Part shown: positions 1 through 6,372 of the stretch, in pieces
Layout of the letters: every line of letters begins with the position of its first letter
Numbering within the stretch: position 1 is the first letter of the stretch
NCBI GenBank assembly: GCA_947461185.1
Contig: CANHJY010000120.1
Location: 1 to 6,372, forward strand
Reading direction: 5' to 3'
Length of the DNA stretch: 6,372 nucleotides
From: Flavobacteriales bacterium
Lineage (GTDB): Bacteria > Bacteroidota > Bacteroidia > Flavobacteriales_D > Crocinitomicaceae
Translations under genes and position numbers: made by a program
Notes under the pieces: generated by a model
Seen by the model: the letters and a program-made list of their open reading frames with translations, nothing else
Databases searched by the model: none
Told to the model about the DNA's origin: nothing

Positions 1-156
1 AATAAAACCTCGGAATGAAAATTTGATGTATTTCTATATATGCAGCGGTTCTATGACTTCTAACCTTGTCTCCGTTAGCATTTTTGAAATACCAACTATT
101 TTACTTGATTTTTCGTTCTTCAATGTAGCACAGCAATTATCTAAAACTTCATAACT
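1..156. other. Upstream region, no confident gene
   Basis: This AT-rich stretch precedes the first gene. I find no tRNA, terminator or repeat in it. A + strand frame is open from the left edge to a TAA at 152-154, and a - strand frame is open from 165 down to a TAG at 36-34. Neither has a convincing start or a recognisable protein family. A possible Bacteroidota -7 element (TAnnTTTG) with one mismatch, CATTTTTG, sits at 79-86, but no TTG lies at the expected distance upstream, so I do not call a promoter. The operon promoter is probably here or just left of the window. Confidence 0.4.
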
Positions 157-1074
157 ATGAAAAAATCATTACTTCTTTTTAGTCTTATTTCGTCTGCTGC
201 ATTTTCTCAAAATTGCTCAGAACTTTTCATTTCAGAATATGTAGAAGGTACAGGAAATGACAAAGCTTTAGAATTGTATAACCCAACAGGAACTGCCGTT
301 AATTTGTCTGGTTACCGTCTTGAGCGTTTTTCTAATGGTGAATCAACATCTGCTTTAGGTGGTGTTTTGAACTTGAGTGGCTCAATCGCTCCTTATAGTG
401 CGTTTGTTATTGTAAATGGTGTTGGTGTTACTTCAACTGCAACAGGGTCTTCTCCAGCTGCAGCTACTGCACTGCAGGCAATGGCTGATTTGTTGGATGG
501 AGCTTATCCAGCGCCAACATTCATGAATGGAAATGATGCTATTGCATTGTTCAACGGAACGGCAATGATTGATTTGTTCGGGAAAACTGGCGATGCATCA
601 ATGACTTCTTCTCAATCATGGAGTGATGAGTTTCCTTATGATGGCTCAGTAGGTGCTTGGTGGACAAAAGATCAAACATTGTATAGAAAAGCAACGATCA
701 AAAAAGGAGTTACTGTAAATCCAGATCCTTTTATCGTTACTACTGAGTGGGATTCTTTACCAAAAGATACATGGACAGGTCTAGGAGCGCACACATGCGA
801 TTGTTTTTTAGGAATCAATGAATTGGGTTCTACTGTTTCATATGTTGTATATCCAAATCCTTCAGCAGATGGTCAATTATCAATCAGCGCAAACGAAAAT
901 ATTGAGGCGATTGAAATCATTGATATTATCGGTCAAGTTGTATACAACGAAGAATTGACTGAAGTAGCTAAGAATAAGATGATCAATACATCTAAGCTTG
1001 TTAAAGGCATGTATACAGTGAGAATGCGTTTCAACAACAATGAAGTTGCGCTTACGAATTTGATCGTTCAATAA
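157..1074 (+). CDS. Secreted lamin-tail-domain protein with T9SS sorting domain
   Basis: A 305-residue exported protein of unknown exact role. Residues 1-17 form a signal peptide (KK, then a hydrophobic run, then AFS before Q18). Residues about 22-215 match a lamin tail domain (LTD, an immunoglobulin-like fold): the diagnostic opening is LFISEYVEGTGNDKALELYN, followed by NLSGYRLERFSNG, a central NGNDAIALF strand and a D-x-FGKTGD turn. Residues about 230-305 are a type A T9SS C-terminal sorting domain, beginning VYPNPSADG and ending GMYTVRMRF...LIVQ, so the protein should cross the outer membrane and be released or surface-anchored. No catalytic domain follows the LTD, although in nucleases such as Shewanella ExeM the LTD is fused to the enzyme. 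It lies 37 bp upstream of the receptor gene in a co-directional cluster with a nuclease, which suggests an accessory or binding role (inference). The ATG at 157 is chosen because it begins the signal peptide directly; no Shine-Dalgarno is visible. Confidence 0.88.
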   Translation: MKKSLLLFSLISSAAFSQNCSELFISEYVEGTGNDKALELYNPTGTAVNLSGYRLERFSNGESTSALGGVLNLSGSIAPYSAFVIVNGVGVTSTATGSSPAAATALQAMADLLDGAYPAPTFMNGNDAIALFNGTAMIDLFGKTGDASMTSSQSWSDEFPYDGSVGAWWTKDQTLYRKATIKKGVTVNPDPFIVTTEWDSLPKDTWTGLGAHTCDCFLGINELGSTVSYVVYPNPSADGQLSISANENIEAIEIIDIIGQVVYNEELTEVAKNKMINTSKLVKGMYTVRMRFNNNEVALTNLIVQ

Positions 1075-1111
1075 TCAGAGAACTTTTCTTATTAATAGTT
1101 GCCCGAATTTT

Positions 1112-3841
1112 ATGAGAAAGTTATTACTCTCTTTAATCTCTATTTTCATATTAACGTTTTCTTTTGCGCAAACAAAAGTTGACTTGAGTGGAACTGTTTA
1201 TGATGATGAATCGAACGAAACAATAATCGGTGTTCGAATCGTTTGTAATGGAACACAAATTACAAAAACAGATATTGACGGTAAGTATGTCCTTTCTGTT
1301 GAAGCCAATAAAACGCACGAGTTAAAAGTGACATTTCCTGGTTATGACACATTAGTGATGACCTTGAAAGTTGGAGCTTCTTCAGTGGTAAAAGATATTC
1401 TATTACCTATTTATAAGATCGAGATCGATGAGGTTGTGGTAAAGGCAGAAACAGCTAAATCACGAGAGACGCCAATTGCTTTTTCTAAAATTTCAACAAA
1501 ACAAATTCAGGAAGATCTTGGTACACGAGATCTTCCTATGATTTTAAACTCTACACCAGGTGCCTATGCAACAGAGCAGGGTGGAGGTTCTGGTGATGCG
1601 CGTGTTTCCATACGCGGGTTTGATCAACGCAATATTGCAGTATTAGTGGATGGTGTTCCTGTAAATGACATGGAAAATGGTCAGGTTTATTGGAGCAACT
1701 GGGATGGTATTGGTGATATTACGCGTTACATGCAAGTGCAGCGTGGTTTGGGGGCCTCAAAGCTTTCAATAGTATCAGTAGGAGGTACAATGAATATTGT
1801 TACCAAAGGTATAGATGCAAAAATGGGCGCATCTGTTAAACAGGAAGTGAATGATTACGGTTTATTTAAAACGTCATTTGGTTACAACACTGGTTTGCTT
1901 AAGGGAAATTGGGGAGTAACAGTTGCGGGTGCAAGAAAATGGGGTGATAGTTATGCTGATGAAACGTTTACTGATGCGTGGTCATATTTCTTGAAAGTTC
2001 AAAAGAAATTTAATAAGCATTTAGTAAGTTTTGGAGTGAATGGAGCACCGCAATCACATGGACAACGTACTACGCGCCTACCAATAGCTGTTATTGATAA
2101 AGGTTTGGCGGAAAGAGCTGGTATTAATTACGGAGAATCATTGGATTCTATTTCTGCACTGAGTAATTCTCAATTTACAACTCCAACGATAGGAGCTCGT
2201 GGTATTCGATACAATCCAAATTATGGAATGGTGAACGGAGAAGCCGTGAATGAAAGGGTGAATTTCTTTCACAAACCACAATTTAACTTAACACATTCAT
2301 GGTATCCGAATGATAAGGTCAACCTTACAACGGTCGCTTATATGTCGATCGGAAAAGGTGGAGGAACAGCAATGAAAAACGGTACTGCTAGAGACACTAC
2401 GAATGGTTTGATCAAATTACAAGATGTATACGATTACAATTCTTCACACTTTTCGAATGTTTATAGCACAACTGAAAATGTTTCAGGGAATTATTTAAGA
2501 GCTGCAAACAACGATCATAAATGGTATGGTATTTTATCGACCTTCAATTATAAGATCAATAACAAATGGACCACTATGTTAGGATTAGATGGTCGTTATT
2601 ACAAAGGATCTCATTACCAATCTGTTTACAATTTATTGGGTGGAGATTATGCAATTGATAATTCTGATGAGAATCAACCGAAAGGTTCAGCCAATACCGA
2701 ATATGCTATGAAAAGAGAAGGTGACAAGGTCTCTTATTACAATGATGCATTTGTGAAATGGATTGGAGCGTTCGGACAAATTGAGTACAAAAAGAATGCT
2801 TGGAGTGCTTTTGTTACCGGATCTGTTTCTGAAACGGGCTATCAGCGTGTAGATTATTTTAAAAACAAGGATCTTGTTTTAGCTGATACAACTTTGGTTC
2901 AAGCAGTTGGATACGGAGACACCTTGACCTATGATGGTAAAGAATATACGAATGAGTCTCCAGAAGCTCGTTACGCAACGACTGAAGAGAAATGGTTTTT
3001 GGGATCAACCATAAAAGGAGGGGCAAACTACAATATCAATAAACATCATAATGTATTTTTCAATACTGGTTTTTTGGATATTGCTCCAAAGATGAATGCA
3101 GTATTTGATAACAACAATAGAGAGTTTTTAGAGATCAAAAATCAAAAAGTAACGTCTGTTGAATTGGGATATGGATACAAGAGTAAAAAGTTTTCATCTA
3201 ATGTGAATGTTTATTACACATTGTGGAAAAATAAACCACCACAATCTACCTATACAACATTGGATGGGGATTCGTACAATATCAATGGACTTGATGCCTT
3301 ACACAAGGGGGTTGAGTTGGACTTCATTTATAAGATTCTACCGAATTTGGATTTTGAAGGTCTAGCGTCGATAGGAGATTGGAAAACTATTTCAGGAAGC
3401 GTGGTGACGATTCTTGATGCCGATAACAATATTGTAGGAGTTGTCGATTTTAGCGCCAAAGATGTACATGTTGGTGATGCTGCTCAAATTCAGCTGGGCG
3501 CAAGTGTTCGATATGAAATTATCAAAGGTTTGTATGCTAAATTGAGATTTACGTACTTTGATAAAAATTACGCGAATTTCGATCCTGTAGGTTTAGTAGG
3601 TTTAAACAAAGATCGTGAATCATGGAAAATGCCTAGTTATGGTTTATTGGACTTTAACTTTGGTTACGATATGAAATTCATTAAAAAATTAAACGTCACA
3701 CTAAATGGTGGTGTTATGAATATATTGAACACCGTTTATATAACGGATGCTCAAAATGGTGCCGGCTTTGATGCGGCAACTTCGAACGTGTTCATTGGAA
3801 TGGGGAGAAGATTTAATGTTGGATTAAAAGTGGCAATTTAA
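1112..3841 (+). CDS. TonB-dependent outer-membrane receptor
   Basis: A 909-residue TonB-dependent transporter, which moves a bound substrate across the outer membrane using energy from TonB-ExbBD. Residues 1-19 are a signal peptide (MRKLLLSL...FSFA before Q20). Residues about 23-100 are a carboxypeptidase-regulatory-like beta-sandwich (VDLSGTVYDDESNETIIGV, then TDIDGKYVL), typical of Bacteroidota receptors. IDEVVVKA at 105-112 resembles the usual linker/TonB-box segment. The plug domain spans about 115-232 (RVSIRGFDQRNIAVLVDGVP, then MQVQRGLGASK and GGTMNIVTKG). The remaining ~670 residues are the beta-barrel, rich in alternating aromatic strands, ending GRRFNVGLKVAI; the last residue is Ile rather than the common Phe. 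No SusD gene follows, so it is not a classical SusCD glycan pair. The substrate cannot be read from sequence; the neighbouring nuclease and nucleotidase genes suggest a nucleic-acid-derived product, with metal or cofactor uptake as the main alternative. Confidence 0.93.
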   Translation: MRKLLLSLISIFILTFSFAQTKVDLSGTVYDDESNETIIGVRIVCNGTQITKTDIDGKYVLSVEANKTHELKVTFPGYDTLVMTLKVGASSVVKDILLPIYKIEIDEVVVKAETAKSRETPIAFSKISTKQIQEDLGTRDLPMILNSTPGAYATEQGGGSGDARVSIRGFDQRNIAVLVDGVPVNDMENGQVYWSNWDGIGDITRYMQVQRGLGASKLSIVSVGGTMNIVTKGIDAKMGASVKQEVNDYGLFKTSFGYNTGLLKGNWGVTVAGARKWGDSYADETFTDAWSYFLKVQKKFNKHLVSFGVNGAPQSHGQRTTRLPIAVIDKGLAERAGINYGESLDSISALSNSQFTTPTIGARGIRYNPNYGMVNGEAVNERVNFFHKPQFNLTHSWYPNDKVNLTTVAYMSIGKGGGTAMKNGTARDTTNGLIKLQDVYDYNSSHFSNVYSTTENVSGNYLRAANNDHKWYGILSTFNYKINNKWTTMLGLDGRYYKGSHYQSVYNLLGGDYAIDNSDENQPKGSANTEYAMKREGDKVSYYNDAFVKWIGAFGQIEYKKNAWSAFVTGSVSETGYQRVDYFKNKDLVLADTTLVQAVGYGDTLTYDGKEYTNESPEARYATTEEKWFLGSTIKGGANYNINKHHNVFFNTGFLDIAPKMNAVFDNNNREFLEIKNQKVTSVELGYGYKSKKFSSNVNVYYTLWKNKPPQSTYTTLDGDSYNINGLDALHKGVELDFIYKILPNLDFEGLASIGDWKTISGSVVTILDADNNIVGVVDFSAKDVHVGDAAQIQLGASVRYEIIKGLYAKLRFTYFDKNYANFDPVGLVGLNKDRESWKMPSYGLLDFNFGYDMKFIKKLNVTLNGGVMNILNTVYITDAQNGAGFDAATSNVFIGMGRRFNVGLKVAI
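1161..1178 (+). repeat. Short inverted repeat in the receptor signal-peptide region
   Basis: CTTTTG (1161-1166) and CAAAAG (1173-1178) are perfect inverted copies separated by CGCAAA. An overlapping 10-bp palindrome, TTTGCGCAAA, spans 1163-1172. Both cover the signal cleavage region (SFAQT). The stem is short and AT-rich, so chance is likely. Confidence 0.3.
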
Positions 3842-3860
3842 ACGAAAAAATAGATTTAAG

Positions 3861-6026
3861 ATGAAAAGAATTTTTTACACATCAGTACTCGCATTGCTAG
3901 TAAGTTTTACTAGTATTTCGCAGGCAATTTTACCGACAAGTTGGAGTTTTACAACGATAACTTTGCCAACAGGATGGACCGAATCTGAAGCAAATTTTTA
4001 TACAGCATCAGGGAACACGCCTCCAGCAAAGAAATTCGATACAACCGGAGATAACTTAGTTATTAACTTTTCAAGTAATCCAGGTAACTTGACTTATTAT
4101 TTGGCGGGTAACAGTTTTTCTGGTGGAACATTCACGGTTCAAGAATCTGATTTAGGAGCTGTTTGGACAACTTTACATACACATACTGCGCCCCCAGCTG
4201 GCACTTATACATTGTTTACAGATATACCATTAGCTACAACACGATATATTCGATTTATCTATACAAATAAAGTTTCTGGAAATATTGGATTGGATGATGT
4301 TGCAATTGCACAAGGAGCTGCTGGACCAGCGCAAGAGATCAATGTGAAGCAAGGATCTACTACTGTTCTTACAGGTGGTACTCACATAATGAGTTCGCCA
4401 GTTTCAACAATGACACCAACTGTCTTTACAGTTGAGAATCTTGGTACAGTGAACACTTTAAATATTTCTTCTGCAACGATCTCTGGTCCGAATGCGCCCG
4501 ACTTCTCTCTAGCTTCATTCCCTGCAACAGTTGCAGCGGCAAGTACAGGATCTTTAACTGTGAACTTTACACCTGCAGCTGCTGGAACAAGATTGGCTGT
4601 ATTGACGATTGCAAGTAATGATACAGATGAAGCATCTTATGTTATCAATTTGAATGGAATTGGAGGGAATTATGCTACGGAGCCTGCATCGCAGCCAACA
4701 AATATGCTTTTTACAAATATTAAAACGTATCGTTTAACAGGTTCTTTTACTCCTGCAACTGGTACTGACGGTTACCTTGTCTTAAGAAAGAAAGGATCTG
4801 CGATTACTGGTATTCCAGCAGACGGAACAGTTTATCAAAGAGGAGATATGGTTGGTGATGCACAAGTTGTTTTCAGTGGGAACTTCAACAGCTTTACTCC
4901 GAATAACATTGTAGCTTCTGAAACGTATCATTTTGCTGTTTTCTCATATAACGGAATGGGTACCTATCGCAATTATAAAACGACATCACCACTTGCATCT
5001 AGCGTTACAACGCCTGCAACCATGATGCCGCCAACGTACTATAGTACTATTTCAACTTCTAGTCCTTCATTTGTAACAAATCTTCATGATTTGGTAAATC
5101 CGCATTTTATGCAGTTTTATAGTAATTACGGAAACTTAATGGTAAAGAATTTTGCTGCAAGAGATACAACATTGGATAGAAGAGTTGTTACATGCGTGTA
5201 TTCAGGTGAGAACAAGATATACACAGAGCCATTTGATTTTACAGCGAATGGTTACTCAAGAGAACATACCTATTGCCATAGTTGGATGCCAACAAATCCA
5301 GCAACAGCTTTACCTGAATACAACGATTACCACCACTTGTTTCCAACAAACCAGGATGATGTGAATGCATTAAGAAGCAACTATCCTTTAGGTGTAGTTG
5401 TAACTGTGCAGCAAACTGTTTTAGGTGCAAAATACGGTCAGGATGCAAATGGAAAAACAGTCTTTGAACCAAGAGATGAGAATAAAGGTGATGCTGCTCG
5501 CGCGATGTTCTACGAAACAATTTGTTACACTGGTGTGAGTGGGAATCATTGGGCATTGCCTTCTAATATAAGTACTTCAATTCCATACGGACAAGATCAA
5601 GCGATCTTAAAACAATGGCATTTCAATGACCTTCCTGATGGTTATGAAATTGCACGCAATGATTATATCGATTCACTGCAGGATAATAGAAATCCATTTA
5701 TTGACAGCATTGATTTTGTATGTTTTATCAATTTCTCAAATATGACGTATGATGCGTTAGCATGTCAAGCTTCTATCGATGAAATGTTGAATACAGGATT
5801 TATAGTTTATCCAAATCCAGCAAAAGATGAATTATCTCTGCACGTTGATGCAACGACAATTTCATTATACGAGATCATTGATATTCGTGGAAGAGTGGTA
5901 ATGAAAGGTGATGTAAGTAATCAGATCCTTGTGAAATTGAATACTGATAACTTGGAATCAGGTTCATATATTGTAAAAGCACAAACGCCTTATGGCATCG
6001 CTCAACGTTCCATCGTGATACAATAA
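3861..6026 (+). CDS. Secreted multidomain endonuclease I with T9SS sorting domain
   Basis: A 721-residue exported nuclease, predicted to cut DNA (and perhaps RNA) non-specifically outside the cell. In order: signal peptide 1-21 (MKRIFYTSVLALL...SISQA); a beta-rich N-terminal module about 25-150, probably a jelly-roll; a choice-of-anchor-D-like domain about 157-268 (VFTVENLGT, NAPDFSL, LTVNFTP, LTIASNDTD); an FN3-like segment about 275-385; the endonuclease I domain about 393-628; and a type A T9SS domain about 648-721 (VYPNPAKDE ... GSYIVKAQT ... SIVIQ). The ~235-residue nuclease core matches the full length of E. coli EndA and Vibrio Vvn. Its motifs are SREH at 466-469 (H469 the likely general base, E468 a metal ligand), DYHHLFPTN at 489-497, DVNALRSNYP at 500-509 (N502 a likely second ligand), EPRDENKGDAARAMFY at 536-551 and NRNPFID at 609-615. 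Residue roles are transferred from Vvn and are inferred. The gene starts 19 bp after the receptor and overlaps the next gene by 1 bp. Confidence 0.92.
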   Translation: MKRIFYTSVLALLVSFTSISQAILPTSWSFTTITLPTGWTESEANFYTASGNTPPAKKFDTTGDNLVINFSSNPGNLTYYLAGNSFSGGTFTVQESDLGAVWTTLHTHTAPPAGTYTLFTDIPLATTRYIRFIYTNKVSGNIGLDDVAIAQGAAGPAQEINVKQGSTTVLTGGTHIMSSPVSTMTPTVFTVENLGTVNTLNISSATISGPNAPDFSLASFPATVAAASTGSLTVNFTPAAAGTRLAVLTIASNDTDEASYVINLNGIGGNYATEPASQPTNMLFTNIKTYRLTGSFTPATGTDGYLVLRKKGSAITGIPADGTVYQRGDMVGDAQVVFSGNFNSFTPNNIVASETYHFAVFSYNGMGTYRNYKTTSPLASSVTTPATMMPPTYYSTISTSSPSFVTNLHDLVNPHFMQFYSNYGNLMVKNFAARDTTLDRRVVTCVYSGENKIYTEPFDFTANGYSREHTYCHSWMPTNPATALPEYNDYHHLFPTNQDDVNALRSNYPLGVVVTVQQTVLGAKYGQDANGKTVFEPRDENKGDAARAMFYETICYTGVSGNHWALPSNISTSIPYGQDQAILKQWHFNDLPDGYEIARNDYIDSLQDNRNPFIDSIDFVCFINFSNMTYDALACQASIDEMLNTGFIVYPNPAKDELSLHVDATTISLYEIIDIRGRVVMKGDVSNQILVKLNTDNLESGSYIVKAQTPYGIAQRSIVIQ
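3895..3915 (+). repeat. Inverted repeat in the nuclease signal-peptide region
   Basis: CTAGTAA (3897-3903) and TTACTAG (3907-3913) form a perfect 7-bp inverted repeat with a GTT loop; a G-U and a T-A pair extend it to 9 pairs. It lies 34 nt after the A of the start codon and encodes part of the hydrophobic core of the signal peptide. Function is unknown; its placement is similar to the hairpin in the following gene. Confidence 0.45.
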
Positions 6027-6372
6027 TGATCAAACGAATAAGCATAGTAATTATTGGAGCAGGTCTTTGGGCCTGCTCTTCTGTTAAACAGACTTCTGTT
6101 GATGCGCAGAACGTTAAAGTAGATGATCGATTCTCTGTAAATCAAAGTATCGACAGTATTGTTGCTCCTTATCGAGATTCTGTAAACAAGGAAATGGGAG
6201 AGGTACTAGCGCATTCGAATTTTAATTTGATAGCACAACGACCATCGTCTAGTTTAATGAATTGGGTGGCAGATGCCGTTTTTGCCAATCAGACAAAAAC
6301 AGTCAGGCTTTCGAATCCGACTTTCTGCCTTTTAAATACAGGAGGCATCAGAAATACATTAAATATAGGAGA
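6026..6372 (+). CDS. 5'-nucleotidase C-terminal-domain lipoprotein (partial, cut by window end)
   Basis: The first 115 codons of a gene that runs off the right edge. The product starts MIKRISIVIIGAGLWACSS, a short lipoprotein signal peptide with a lipobox-like L14-W-A-C17, so it should be a membrane-anchored lipoprotein. Residues from about 55 match the C-terminal, substrate-binding domain of 5'-nucleotidases (UshA type): S-S-L-M-N-W-V-A-D-A-V at 75-85 corresponds to the 'N-x-x-x-D-A' helix, and LLNTGGIRNTLNIG at 102-115 to the conserved N-x-GGIR loop. The domain comes directly after the lipobox without the metallophosphoesterase domain that normally precedes it. In many Bacteroidota the two halves are separate adjacent genes, so a metallophosphatase gene is expected just downstream (inference). 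The ATG shares its A with the TAA of the nuclease gene (TAATG), implying translational coupling. Likely role: dephosphorylating nucleotides released by the nuclease. Confidence 0.85.
   Translation, partial: MIKRISIVIIGAGLWACSSVKQTSVDAQNVKVDDRFSVNQSIDSIVAPYRDSVNKEMGEVLAHSNFNLIAQRPSSSLMNWVADAVFANQTKTVRLSNPTFCLLNTGGIRNTLNIG
6056..6079 (+). repeat. Strong hairpin at the start of the nucleotidase gene
   Basis: GAGCAGG at 6057-6063 pairs perfectly with CCTGCTC at 6072-6078. A U-G pair (6064/6071), a C-G pair (6065/6070) and an outer G-U pair (6056/6079) extend it to 10 pairs around the tetraloop TTTG. It is GC-rich against an AT-rich background and starts 30 nt after both the nuclease stop and the nucleotidase start. 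It is followed by TTCTGTT, too interrupted to be a normal terminator U-tract. It codes for the lipobox region (GAGLWACS). It could act as an attenuator or mRNA-stabilising element, or could be a by-product of coding. Confidence 0.5.

Noticed and set aside
79..86. CATTTTTG as a Bacteroidota -7 promoter element
   Set aside because: One mismatch to TAnnTTTG and no TTG at the expected upstream distance; too weak to call a promoter.
2..154. Open + strand frame from the left edge ending in TAA two bases before the first gene
   Set aside because: Fifty codons without a stop, but the translation has no recognisable family and looks like non-coding AT-rich DNA. It could be the tail of an upstream gene; the window does not show enough to tell.
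34..165. Open - strand frame of about 43 codons, mirror image of the previous one, with a fairly protein-like translation
   Set aside because: It has no ATG near its beginning, is closed by a TGA inside the opposing gene, and matches no family I know. A gene remnant is possible but not supported.
458..480. CTGCAG repeated twice within a Gly/Ala-rich stretch of the LTD gene
   Set aside because: Explained by Ala/Gln codons in the coding sequence; no wider repeat structure.
880..1071. - strand open frame of 63 codons
   Set aside because: Lies wholly within the T9SS-domain coding region of the LTD gene on the other strand; a shadow frame.
1075..1111. Possible terminator between the LTD and receptor genes
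   Set aside because: Only a 3-bp GAA/TTC stem precedes a short pyrimidine run, so nothing here would stop transcription.
5152..5556. Two open frames (5152-5364 + and 5239-5556 -)
   Set aside because: Both overlap the conserved endonuclease I core in the real frame and have low-complexity Q/H/L-rich translations typical of shadow frames.

Overview
The window looks like Bacteroidota DNA, most likely Flavobacteriales. It is AT-rich. Two proteins end in the 'YPNP...' C-terminal domain that directs cargo to the type IX secretion system (T9SS), a system restricted to the Bacteroidota-Chlorobi lineage. Signal peptides end in FSQ/FAQ-type junctions, and none of the four start codons has a Shine-Dalgarno sequence, as is normal in this phylum. 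A closer placement (for example near Fluviicola/Crocinitomicaceae) would be a guess.

Layout: the first 156 bases hold no gene I can defend. Four genes then run head-to-tail on the + strand: (1) a secreted lamin-tail-domain (LTD) protein, 157-1074; (2) a TonB-dependent outer-membrane receptor, 1112-3841; (3) a large multidomain T9SS-secreted endonuclease I, 3861-6026; (4) a lipoprotein with a 5'-nucleotidase C-terminal domain, starting at 6026 and cut off by the window end. The gaps are 37 bp, 19 bp and a 1-bp overlap (TAATG). No terminator-like hairpin lies between genes, so the set reads as one operon that continues beyond the right edge.

Taken together, the products suggest an extracellular nucleic-acid or nucleotide scavenging locus. 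A secreted nuclease would cut DNA/RNA outside the cell, a surface or periplasmic 5'-nucleotidase would release phosphate and nucleosides, and an outer-membrane TonB-dependent transporter without a SusD partner would take up a product. The LTD protein would be a secreted accessory; LTDs recur in secreted nucleases. The enzyme classes are well supported by sequence. The pathway, and above all the receptor substrate, are inference.

A smaller signal is that each of the four genes has a short inverted repeat inside its signal-peptide coding region, about 30-70 nt after the start codon. The ones in genes 3 and 4 are convincing hairpins; those in genes 1 and 2 are weak and may be chance.
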